Source of the DNA: CAWKEY01 sp963848675
GTDB lineage: Bacteria; Pseudomonadota; Gammaproteobacteria; Methylococcales; Methylomonadaceae
Assembly (NCBI GenBank): GCA_963848675.1
Contig: CAWKEY010000026.1
Span: 93,211-157,210 of the forward strand
Length of the DNA: 64,000 nt
Direction of reading: 5' to 3'
The notes beneath the pieces are model-generated. The model saw only the letters and a list, made by a program, of their open reading frames with translations. It made no database searches and was not told where the DNA came from. Position numbers and translations under genes: made by a program. Below, piece by piece: positions 56,440 through 64,000 of the stretch. How positions within the stretch are numbered: position 1 is the stretch's first letter; each line of letters begins with the position of its first letter.

Positions 56440-57405
56440 ATGATCGCCATAGAAATTGCAGCCGACAATTTACAACCAACGGAACGGCCCGTGCCGATAC
56501 CCTCAACAAACGAGGTATTGATTCAGGTCGCGGCCGCCGGCGTCAACCGGCCCGATGTCATGCAGCGCAACGGCCTGTATCCACGGCCACCCGGCGCATC
56601 CGACATTCCGGGCCTGGAAATCGCAGGAACAATAGCGGCCTTGGGCGCCCAGGTTGCTCATTTAAAAGTAGGCGACAACGTTTGCGCTCTGGTTACAGGT
56701 GGCGGCTATGCCGAATACTGCGTGGCCTCCGCTGATCTATGCCTGCCCATCCCCAAAGACCTGAGCTTGACCGAAGCCGCCGCCTTGCCGGAAACTTTTT
56801 TTACCGTCTGGAGCAATGTATTTGACCGCGCAGGACTTCAAGCCGGAGAAACCTTGTTAGTGCACGGCGGCACCAGTGGCATAGGCACGACTGCCCTACA
56901 ACTGGCCAAAGCCTTTGATGCCAAAATCTTTGTCACGGCAGGCTCGGCCGCTAAATGTCAATACTGTACAGAGCTCGGCGCCGATGCCGCCATCAACTAC
57001 AAGGAACAGGACTTTGTTGAAGTCATCAAACAACTGACCGGCGGCAACGGCGTCGATGTCATACTGGATATGATCGGCGGCGATTATTTTCCGCGAAACT
57101 TACAATGCATGGCGTTTGACGCCCGGCTGGTGCAAATCGCCGTACAAGGCGGGCCTAAAGCAGAAATCAGCCTGCTGCCGGTCATGCTGAAACGGCTCAC
57201 CATAACCGGCTCAACCTTGCGCGCCAGAGACACCGCCTTTAAAGCCGACATTGCCAAAAATTTACTGGAAAATGTCTGGCCCCTACTCGACTATGGTCAA
57301 ATTAAACCCATCATCCATGCTACTTTTCCATTGGCAGAAGCGGCCCAAGCCCATGCACTCATGGAAAGCAGTCAACACATTGGCAAAATCATTCTAACGG
57401 TATAA
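56440..57405 (+). CDS. NAD(P)H quinone oxidoreductase, PIG3/zeta-crystallin type
   Basis: 321 residues, MDR superfamily, no zinc-binding cysteines. Key parts: AAGVNRPDVMQRNGLYPRPP, then GLEIAGTIAALGAQVAHL and the NADPH loop LLVHGGTSGIGTTALQLAKA. Such enzymes reduce quinones, probably as stress protection. It is divergent to argC and followed after four bases by the sulfurtransferase gene, in one transcript. Confidence 0.9.
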   Translation: MIAIEIAADNLQPTERPVPIPSTNEVLIQVAAAGVNRPDVMQRNGLYPRPPGASDIPGLEIAGTIAALGAQVAHLKVGDNVCALVTGGGYAEYCVASADLCLPIPKDLSLTEAAALPETFFTVWSNVFDRAGLQAGETLLVHGGTSGIGTTALQLAKAFDAKIFVTAGSAAKCQYCTELGADAAINYKEQDFVEVIKQLTGGNGVDVILDMIGGDYFPRNLQCMAFDARLVQIAVQGGPKAEISLLPVMLKRLTITGSTLRARDTAFKADIAKNLLENVWPLLDYGQIKPIIHATFPLAEAAQAHALMESSQHIGKIILTV

Positions 57406-57409
57406 CAAC

Positions 57410-58255
57410 ATGAGCTACACCACACTGATTCCGGCAACAGACCTCAGTCAACAGCTTAACAATTCCAACTGGGTTATCTTTGACTGTCGATTTTCCCTGG
57501 CCGATGCGGATGCCGGCGCAAAAGCCTATCGCAAGGGTCATATCCCCAATGCCCGCTATGTCCATTTGAACAAGGATTTATCCTCAACGATTACAAACTT
57601 AACCGGCCGCCATCCGCTGCCAAACTTCTCCTTGCTCGCGAAAAAGCTCGGTTTATGGGGCGTAAGCAACCAAAGCCAGATCATCGTTTATGATGACGCA
57701 GGCGGCGCTTTTGCCGGACGTCTTTGGTGGCTGTTGCGCTGCATGGGCCATGAAAATGTTGCCGTATTGGACGGCGGCATCAAACACTGGCAAAAACAGA
57801 GCTATGCCCTAAGCACCGTGCTGCCTTGCGTTAAACCAGCCGCATTCAGGGCTTATCTGAATGAGAACTGCTGGCTGAGCGCCGTGCAAGTGCGCGACCA
57901 ATTAGCGGCAAAAACCATCAAACTCATTGATGCCAGAACTCCCGAACGTTTTCGCGGCGAGCAGGAACCGATTGACCCCGTCGGCGGCCACATCCCCGGC
58001 GCGCTCAACCGGCCCATTCAGTTAAACCTGGCCAGCGATGGCCTGTTTTTACCGGCAGGGCAATTGCGAAGACAGTTTCAACAACTGCTGGGCGAAACGC
58101 CGCCCGAACAGACCGTGCATAGCTGCGGCTCGGGCGTAACCGCCTGCCACAATTTGCTGGCCATGGAACACGCAGGATTAAGCGGCTCCAAACTTTATGC
58201 GGGGTCTTGGAGTGAATGGATCAGAAATAAAAACCGGCCAGTTGCGACAGGCTGA
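57410..58255 (+). CDS. Two-domain sulfurtransferase (SseA-like)
   Basis: 281 residues with two rhodanese domains. The N-terminal domain is inactive: VIFDCRFSLADADAGAKAY and GLWGVSNQSQIIVYDDAG. The C-terminal domain has the catalytic Cys in HSCGSGVTACHN. The CGSGVTA loop is the type seen in 3-mercaptopyruvate sulfurtransferases, so mercaptopyruvate rather than thiosulfate is likely the donor. It begins four bases after the quinone reductase stop. Confidence 0.9.
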   Translation: MSYTTLIPATDLSQQLNNSNWVIFDCRFSLADADAGAKAYRKGHIPNARYVHLNKDLSSTITNLTGRHPLPNFSLLAKKLGLWGVSNQSQIIVYDDAGGAFAGRLWWLLRCMGHENVAVLDGGIKHWQKQSYALSTVLPCVKPAAFRAYLNENCWLSAVQVRDQLAAKTIKLIDARTPERFRGEQEPIDPVGGHIPGALNRPIQLNLASDGLFLPAGQLRRQFQQLLGETPPEQTVHSCGSGVTACHNLLAMEHAGLSGSKLYAGSWSEWIRNKNRPVATG

Positions 58256-58274
58256 CCGATAACAGAAAACCTTC

Positions 58275-58342
58275 TGTAGGAGCGACGCCCTCGTCGCGAC
58301 TTGACTTGACGCTTTAGTCGCGACGAGGGCGTCGCTCCTACA
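58275..58342. repeat. Perfect 27-bp inverted repeat between converging genes
   Basis: Arms TGTAGGAGCGACGCCCTCGT...ACT and its exact complement flank a 14-base centre. It lies between the sulfurtransferase and dihydroorotate-dehydrogenase-like genes, which converge. The GTAGGAGCG...CGCTCCTAC ends are typical of REP doublets in gammaproteobacteria. It probably also ends both transcripts. Confidence 0.85.
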
Positions 58343-58370
58343 ATATGCTTGCGTCTTAGCCTTACAATAC

Positions 58371-59384
58371 CTAACGCAGCACGCCGCTCGGGCAGGAATA
58401 ATTATCCAAAACCTGCACATAATTAGCGCGCTCATACGCCGTCGGGTCGATGGCATGCTGCTGACTGACGCTGCCTTTTAGTTGTTTGATGGATTCATAG
58501 TCATGCTCGCCTAGCCATTGCTCCAGCTCATCGAGAATTTCGCTCAAACGCTCCGTGCCATGCTTTAACAGCACACTGCACAGATGCACCACATCCGCGC
58601 CTGCCATTAGCGCTTTCAATACGTCCGGGGTTTCATGAAATCCGCCGGTAACGGCTAAGGAGAGGTTGACCCGGCCATGCAGCAAAGCGATCCAGCGAAT
58701 CCGCAGCAAAGCTTCCGATGAAGACGACAGCTCCAGTTTTGGTATCACTTCCAGCGTTTCCAGATCAATATCGGGCTGATAAAAACGATTGAAGATCGCC
58801 ATGCCATTGGCTCCGGCCATTTCGAGGCGTTTGGCGAAATGGATGGGCGAACTGAATTGGGGCGATAATTTCATCGTAATCGGCAAACTGACATGCCGCT
58901 TTAATTCCTGCAAAATATCCAGGTACCGGTTTTCAACAGTTTCGCTGCTTTCTTCTGCATTGGCGGCAAGATGGTAGATATTTAATTCCAGCGCATCGGC
59001 ACCCGCCTGTTGGAGCTGTGTACCGTACTCCACCCAACCGCTTAAGGAGCTACCGTTCAAACTTGCAATAACAGGAATTGACAGCGCCGACTTCAGTTTT
59101 TGCACTGTTTCCAGGTATTGTTCCTGATAGGTTTGAATGTTCTCCGGTACCGGATGAAACGAGTCGGCCTCGCCATAGCCTATCGACTGATCATAAAAAA
59201 ACCGCGCCATTTGTTGCTCTTCGGCTTCAATTTTTTCTTCAAACAGCGAATGCATCACAATCGCCGACGCACCGGCATCTTCCAGCCGCTTGGCGCTGCC
59301 GGCATCCTTACTAAACGGCGATGCCGACGGCACCAAGGGATGAGCCAGTTTCAAGCCTAAATATTCAGTTGTTAAATCAACCAT
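58371..59384 (-). CDS. Dihydroorotate dehydrogenase-like flavoprotein
   Basis: 337 residues with a TIM-barrel FMN pattern: TEYLGLKLAHPLVPSASPFS, then IPVIASLNGSSLSGWVEYG, LELNIYHLAAN, ITMKLSPQFSSP and a late VTGGFHETPDVLKALMAGAD. It resembles dihydroorotate/dihydropyrimidine dehydrogenases, but lacks an obvious canonical catalytic Cys or Ser loop. Its start overlaps the nifJ stop by eight bases, so it is translated with nifJ. Paired genes like this occur in other bacteria with nifJ-type enzymes; the joint role is unclear. Confidence 0.88.
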   Translation of the reverse strand: MVDLTTEYLGLKLAHPLVPSASPFSKDAGSAKRLEDAGASAIVMHSLFEEKIEAEEQQMARFFYDQSIGYGEADSFHPVPENIQTYQEQYLETVQKLKSALSIPVIASLNGSSLSGWVEYGTQLQQAGADALELNIYHLAANAEESSETVENRYLDILQELKRHVSLPITMKLSPQFSSPIHFAKRLEMAGANGMAIFNRFYQPDIDLETLEVIPKLELSSSSEALLRIRWIALLHGRVNLSLAVTGGFHETPDVLKALMAGADVVHLCSVLLKHGTERLSEILDELEQWLGEHDYESIKQLKGSVSQQHAIDPTAYERANYVQVLDNYSCPSGVLR

Positions 59385-62300
59385 TGTCTTTCTCCATTGC
59401 TGCGTCCGTTTTCAGTTGCGCTTTTACCGCAGAAACGCTGGTGGTTTCGCCCCACTCCAGCTCCGACAGTTGTTTGTAATAGCGATAGCGATTTTTGACA
59501 TCCTGCTGCGCCTGCGCCAGAAAACGCTCGGCATCTTCGGGATGCGATTGCCATAACATGCTGAAACGGGTTTCGGTTTTGACAAAATCACGGTATGGGA
59601 TGGAAGGCTCGGCTGAATCCAGCTTCATCGGATTTTTGCCCTCTTTGGCCTTGCTGGGATCAAAGCGGAACAACGGCCAATGGCCGCTTTTTACGGCCAG
59701 ATTTTGCTGGCGGTGGTTGTTGGACATATCCACGCCGTGCGCGATACAAGGCGCATAAGCAATGATAATGGACGGGCCATCATGCGCTTCGGCTTCCAAA
59801 AAGGCATTCAGGGTTTGTATATCCTTGCCCGCATACGCGACATGGGCGACATAAACATTGGCATAATCCATAGCCAATAAGGCCAAATCTTTTTTAGCCG
59901 TAGCTTTACCGCCCGCCGCGAATTTTGCCACGGCGCCCAGCGGCGTTGATTTGGAGGTTTGTCCGCCGGTGTTGGAATACACCTCTGTATCCAGCACCAG
60001 AATATTGACGTTGCGGCCGCTGGCCAGCACATGGTCAACACCGCCGAAGCCGATGTCATAGGCCCAGCCATCGCCACCGATAATCCACACGCTTTTTTTG
60101 CTTAGGCTGTCGGCCAGCTGGAGCAAGGTTTGCGCGGCCTGATTTTGTGAGGCGGGCAACGCGGTGGCACTCAACTTCTGCTTAAGTGCGGCCACCCGCT
60201 CCCGCTGCTCATAAATCCCCGCTTCATTGGATTGGTCAGCATTTATAATAGCATCAACCAATTCACCGCCTACCTGATCACGCAATGACAACAACAGCTC
60301 TTGAGCCTGTTCGTTTTGCTTGTCGATAGAGATGCGCATGCCCAAACCAAATTCAGCGTTATCTTCAAACAAGGAATTATTCCACGCCGGCCCTCGCCCT
60401 TCGGAGTTTTTTGTCCACGGTGTGGTCGGTAAATTACCGCCATAAATTGAGGAACACCCCGTGGCATTGGCAATGACCATGCGATCACCAAACAACTGTG
60501 AGGCCAGTTTTATATAGGGCGTTTCACCGCAACCGACGCAAGCACCGGAAAACTCGAACAAGGGCTGCATCACCATCGCACCCTTGATGGTATTGGTTTT
60601 TATCAAGCGCCGATCATATTCAGGCAGCGATAAAAAGAAATCCCAGTTTTCGCGTTCGGCTTCGCGTAACGGCGGTTGAGGCACCATATTCAAGGCCTTG
60701 CGGCTGGCGTTGGATTTATCCCGAATCGGACAAATTTCCACACACAGCGTACAGCCTGTGCAATCTTCCGGAGCGACTTGATAGCTCATGGCCAAGCCAG
60801 CCGGAAAATCCTTGCCTAACATGGACATGTGTTTGAACGTTCCGGGCGCATTGTCCAACAGTTCAGCCGAATAAATCTTGCTGCGAATGACCGAATGCGG
60901 ACAAACCAGCACACATTTTCCGCACTGGGTGCACAAATCGGTTTCCCAGACCGGAATTTCCAGGGCCAAATTGCGTTTTTCATACGCCGCCGTGCCCGTT
61001 GGGAAGGTGCCGTCAATGGGCATGGCGCTGACCGGCAAGGCATCTCCCCGGCCGGCAATAATTTCACCGGTGATGCGTTTGATAAAATCGGGTGCGGAAT
61101 CCGGTATGCAGGATTGAATATCCAAGACATTCGAAGCACACTCGGCTGGCAGTGGAACCTCATGCAAATTCGCCAGCGTTTCATCAATCGCTTTAAAGTT
61201 TAACTCGACAATGTGGTGACCTTTTTTACCGTAGGTCTTTTCGACCGCCTTTTTAATCGCGACAATGGCTTGATCTTGCGGCAGCACGCCGGATATGGCA
61301 AAGAAACAGGTCTGCATGATGGTATTAACGCGTTTGCCCATGCCGGTCTTTTCGGCTACGGCATAGCCGTCAATCACATAGAAACGAATTTTTTTGGCTA
61401 TCATCTGCTGCTGCATTTTGGGCGGCAGCGACGCCCAAACCTTGTCCACGGGTTCCGGCGAGTTCAGCAGAAATACCGCGTTGTCTGCCGCGTTGCTCAG
61501 CATGTCGTAGCGATCCAGGAAAATCGTCTGATGACAGCCGATAAAGTTGGCATCGTTTTCGCCGATCAGATAGGTCGAACGTATCGGTTTTGGACCGAAA
61601 CGCAAATGCGACACGGTAATTGCCCCGGATTTTTTCGAGTCATACACGAAATAACCCTGCGCATACAAATCGGTCGCTTCGCCGATGATTTTAATGCTGT
61701 TTTTATTGGCGCTCACCGTGCCGTCACTACCCAAGCCGTAAAACATCGCCTGAATGGCGCCAGCGTGGGCATCCGTGCGATAGCTGGCATCCCAGTCCAG
61801 ACTGGTATGGGTCACATCATCGTGTATGCCGATGGTGAAGCCGTTTTTGGGTTGCTCGCGCTTCAGCTCATCAAAAATCGCCTTGATCATGCCTGGCGTA
61901 AATTCCTTGGAAGACAGGCCGTAGCGTCCGCCCACGACTTTAGGCATGGCCGGAAACTTGGACTGAATGCCCGTAAAATTCTGTGCGATAGCGCCCAGCA
62001 CATCCTTATATAAAGGCTCGCCATCTGCCCCTGGCTCTTTGGTGCGATCCAGCACAGCAATCTTGCGGCAACTGACCGGGAGCGCAGCCAACAGACTGCC
62101 GGCATCGAAAGGCCGGTATAACCGGACTTTCAGCAAGCCCACCGATTCACCCTGCGCATTCAGATAATCCAGCGTCTCAGCGACCGCCTCGGCGCCTGAA
62201 CCCATGATCACGATCACGCGTTCCGCGTCGGCCGAACCCAAATACTCAAACAGGCGATACTGGCGGCCGGTGAGTCCGGCAAATCGATCCATGGCGTTCT

Positions 62301-63033
62301 GCACAATTGCGGGCATGGCCTGATAATAAGCATTGACCGTTTCCCTGGCCTGAAAATACACATCCGGATTCTGCGCCGTACCGCGCAGCACCGGATGGTC
62401 TGATGTTAATGCCCGGCTGCGAAATGCAGTAACCCAGTCTTCATTAATCATCGCGCGCAGAATATCGTCGCTTAGGGTATTTATTTTGGCGATTTCGTGC
62501 GAAGTTCTAAAGCCGTCAAAAAAGTGCATCAGCGGTATGCGGCTCTCCAGGGCCACGGCATGGGCAATCAATGCGAAATCCATGGCTTCCTGCGGTGAAT
62601 TGGAGCACAGCATCGCAAACCCGGTCATGCGAGCCGACATCACATCACTGTGATCGCCGAAAATCGACAAGCCCTGACAAGCCAGGGAACGGGCGGCAAT
62701 ATGAAATACCGTCGGCGTCAATTCGCCGGCAATTTTGTACATATTGGGCAGCATCAACAGCAGGCCCTGCGATGCCGTAAAGGTAGTGGCCATCGAGCCG
62801 GCCTGCAAGGCGCCGTGAATCGCACCGGCAGCACCCGCCTCGCTCTGCATTTCGGTCACCTGCGGCACCGTTCCCCACAGATTCACCTGTCCGCGCGCCG
62901 ACCATTCATCCGCCCATTCCCCCATATTGGAGGACGGCGTTATCGGATAAATCGCGATCACTTCGTTCAATTTGTGCGCTATCGTCGCCGCGGCCTGATT
63001 GCCATCGATAGTAACAGTTTGCTGATTTTGCAT
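59377..63033 (-). CDS. nifJ: Pyruvate:ferredoxin (flavodoxin) oxidoreductase
   Basis: Oxidises pyruvate to acetyl-CoA with CoA and reduces ferredoxin or flavodoxin. It is 1,218 residues, a full single-chain type. N-terminal TPP-binding half has IYPITPSSNMGEWADEW and later AFTGIQ-type core segments. Two 4Fe-4S motifs, CTQCGKCVLVCPHSVI (about 700) and CTGCTLCVEICP (about 760), are followed by CVGCGETPY (about 836) and the TPP site GGDGWAYDIGFGGVDHVL with NTGGQTSKSTPLGAVAKF (about 980-1030). Frame intact. It is expressed with the DHOD-like gene. In an aerobic methanotroph it would suggest use under low oxygen or in nitrogen fixation (inference). Confidence 0.95.
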   Translation of the reverse strand: MQNQQTVTIDGNQAAATIAHKLNEVIAIYPITPSSNMGEWADEWSARGQVNLWGTVPQVTEMQSEAGAAGAIHGALQAGSMATTFTASQGLLLMLPNMYKIAGELTPTVFHIAARSLACQGLSIFGDHSDVMSARMTGFAMLCSNSPQEAMDFALIAHAVALESRIPLMHFFDGFRTSHEIAKINTLSDDILRAMINEDWVTAFRSRALTSDHPVLRGTAQNPDVYFQARETVNAYYQAMPAIVQNAMDRFAGLTGRQYRLFEYLGSADAERVIVIMGSGAEAVAETLDYLNAQGESVGLLKVRLYRPFDAGSLLAALPVSCRKIAVLDRTKEPGADGEPLYKDVLGAIAQNFTGIQSKFPAMPKVVGGRYGLSSKEFTPGMIKAIFDELKREQPKNGFTIGIHDDVTHTSLDWDASYRTDAHAGAIQAMFYGLGSDGTVSANKNSIKIIGEATDLYAQGYFVYDSKKSGAITVSHLRFGPKPIRSTYLIGENDANFIGCHQTIFLDRYDMLSNAADNAVFLLNSPEPVDKVWASLPPKMQQQMIAKKIRFYVIDGYAVAEKTGMGKRVNTIMQTCFFAISGVLPQDQAIVAIKKAVEKTYGKKGHHIVELNFKAIDETLANLHEVPLPAECASNVLDIQSCIPDSAPDFIKRITGEIIAGRGDALPVSAMPIDGTFPTGTAAYEKRNLALEIPVWETDLCTQCGKCVLVCPHSVIRSKIYSAELLDNAPGTFKHMSMLGKDFPAGLAMSYQVAPEDCTGCTLCVEICPIRDKSNASRKALNMVPQPPLREAERENWDFFLSLPEYDRRLIKTNTIKGAMVMQPLFEFSGACVGCGETPYIKLASQLFGDRMVIANATGCSSIYGGNLPTTPWTKNSEGRGPAWNNSLFEDNAEFGLGMRISIDKQNEQAQELLLSLRDQVGGELVDAIINADQSNEAGIYEQRERVAALKQKLSATALPASQNQAAQTLLQLADSLSKKSVWIIGGDGWAYDIGFGGVDHVLASGRNVNILVLDTEVYSNTGGQTSKSTPLGAVAKFAAGGKATAKKDLALLAMDYANVYVAHVAYAGKDIQTLNAFLEAEAHDGPSIIIAYAPCIAHGVDMSNNHRQQNLAVKSGHWPLFRFDPSKAKEGKNPMKLDSAEPSIPYRDFVKTETRFSMLWQSHPEDAERFLAQAQQDVKNRYRYYKQLSELEWGETTSVSAVKAQLKTDAAMEKDNG

Positions 63034-63494
63034 AAGACAGCCTTCCTTAGAGAATCAAGAAAAATAAATGCGCTTATTGTACTCTGCACAGTAGCCTTTG
63101 AGGCAGTGTTAATTTTGCGGTTTTAACACCTATCAATTTCATAGCCCATAAAAATTGCACATCGTACCGGCATGGAATCACGACAGGCTATCGTGCCTGC
63201 AGCCCTTCGGGTTAATGCAAATCTGTTCCAGACAAATTTTTGCTGGCAAACTGGTTACAGGGATGTGGTTAGAGCTTGCTCCCAGCTTCTGGATTCTCTT
63301 CGTGCTCTGGTGGAACGACAAGGAGACATTATATCGAGACTGATTCTGTTTTTCGCTGATGGCCAATTATCTTGAAAAGGCGTCATTTAACCTTAATAAT
63401 AACAAGGGTACCAAGCGCGCCGTGGCCATTTCAAGCGTTTCGGCTAAACCACGTTTTTCGTGCTACTAACTTTAATCTTTTAGGGAGTCCTTCA
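63034..63494. other. Intergenic region upstream of nifJ and the channel gene
   Basis: About 460 bp that should hold the divergent promoters of nifJ and the potassium channel. No gene or clear operator was seen; a ribosome site (AAGGAAGG) lies just ahead of the nifJ start. Confidence 0.45.
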
Positions 63495-63977
63495 ATGTCT
63501 AATTTCGATCTTTACGGCAATGCGTTCAAATGGTTAATTAACCTGAAGGATGATCTATTGAAAGCCAAGAGCCTTGAATACATTGTCATGATCGGAGTAA
63601 CCATTTCGGTCATTCTCGGTTTTACGGTATTCCTGATCGATCCCAACATTCACTCCCTTGGCGACGGCATCTGGTACGCCTGGGTAACCATGACCCACGT
63701 CGGCTATGGCGACATCGTGCCGACATCGTTCCTGGGGCGGCTACTGGGTGCAGTATTGATATTATTTGGACTGGGAATGTTTGCTCTCTTTACCGCCAGC
63801 TTTTCCGCCGCGCTGATCGGCAGGGATTTAGGCGATGTCAGAAAAGAAATGAGCAATGTTGAAAAAGAAACCCGCGGCCTTGAGCGGGAAGAAAGCCTGG
63901 TATTAAAAGAATTAGCCCGCCTGCATCAACGTCTGGACACGCTCGAAGCGCGTCTTGGCGAAAACAAAAAGGATTGA
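63495..63977 (+). CDS. Two-helix potassium channel with coiled-coil tail
   Basis: 160 residues from ATG 63495 with TAGGGAGT upstream. First membrane span YIVMIGVTISVILGFTVFLI, pore segment with selectivity filter THVGYGDIVPTS, then span LLGAVLILFGLGMFALFTAS. The cytoplasmic tail is a coiled coil (EKETRGLEREESLVLKEL, HQRLDTLEARLG), probably for tetramer assembly. No RCK/TrkA domain is attached. It is shorter than most ion-transport proteins but like KcsA in plan. Confidence 0.9.
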   Translation: MSNFDLYGNAFKWLINLKDDLLKAKSLEYIVMIGVTISVILGFTVFLIDPNIHSLGDGIWYAWVTMTHVGYGDIVPTSFLGRLLGAVLILFGLGMFALFTASFSAALIGRDLGDVRKEMSNVEKETRGLEREESLVLKELARLHQRLDTLEARLGENKKD

Positions 63978-63995
63978 GAACGGCAGCTCAATCCT
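63970..63995 (+). terminator. Hairpin at the end of the channel gene
   Basis: Stem AGGATTGAG / CTCAATCCT with an eight-base loop. It overlaps the TGA stop of the channel gene. The sequence stops too soon after it to show a T-run. Confidence 0.55.
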
Positions 63996-64000
63996 AGCCC

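Noticed and set aside
61213..62013. 266-codon plus-strand frame inside nifJ
   Set aside because: Antisense shadow of a well-conserved gene.

Overview
The window looks like a gammaproteobacterial chromosome. A methanotroph of the order Methylococcales is my best guess, by inference only. The reasons are the block tyrS / M23 endopeptidase / erpA / argC, a bacterial 16S-tRNA-Ile-tRNA-Ala-23S-5S operon with boxA sites, and a large nifJ-type pyruvate:ferredoxin oxidoreductase next to a dihydroorotate-dehydrogenase-like gene. GC is moderate, and the intergenic DNA is crowded with palindromic REP-like repeats.

Layout. 1-5.8 kb: a decayed type I restriction-modification locus on the minus strand. 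hsdM is cut by one in-frame TAA. A DUF559 nuclease gene sits between long inverted repeats. A KilA-N gene is split by an IS1380-family element with a 5-bp target duplication and also carries an internal deletion. hsdS runs off the left edge. 6-12.6 kb: Old Yellow Enzyme reductase, aquaporin Z and an Lhr-type helicase. 12.7-14.4 kb: two unknown genes, each followed by an integron attC-like site, with a third attC-like site upstream, and no integrase; this looks like an integrase-less cassette cluster. 14.5-20.7 kb: yaiI, a frameshifted trxC, an AlbA_2 membrane protein between direct repeats, a LysM/BON protein, a YidB-like EF-hand protein and other small genes. 20.9-22.6 kb: nested IS110 and IS30 remnants abutting a lipoprotein transglycosylase.

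22.9-39.3 kb is a defense island. It holds a DUF499 ATPase, DUF3780, a DUF1156 DNA methyltransferase (two frameshifts) and a PLD-SNF2 helicase. Between these lie three toxin-antitoxin pairs, a GIY-YIG gene bracketed by inverted repeats, and a tightly overlapping three-gene unit: a HEPN-like protein, a KGGVGR-variant ParA-like ATPase and a GAGKSH P-loop ATPase. That three-gene unit, with the two gene cassettes, is the best candidate here for poorly described biology.

39.5-64 kb is mainly housekeeping: FKBP isomerase, RlmKL with an in-frame 2x48-bp insertion, acylphosphatase, MsrP, a flavoprotein, a cupin, the rRNA operon with tandem promoters, tyrS, M23 peptidase, erpA, argC, quinone oxidoreductase, sulfurtransferase, the dihydroorotate-dehydrogenase-like gene, nifJ and a potassium channel.

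Several genes (hsdM, the KilA-N gene, trxC, the DUF1156 gene, the IS30 transposase) carry disabling mutations. They could be real decay or, for the single-base changes, assembly errors; raw reads would decide.
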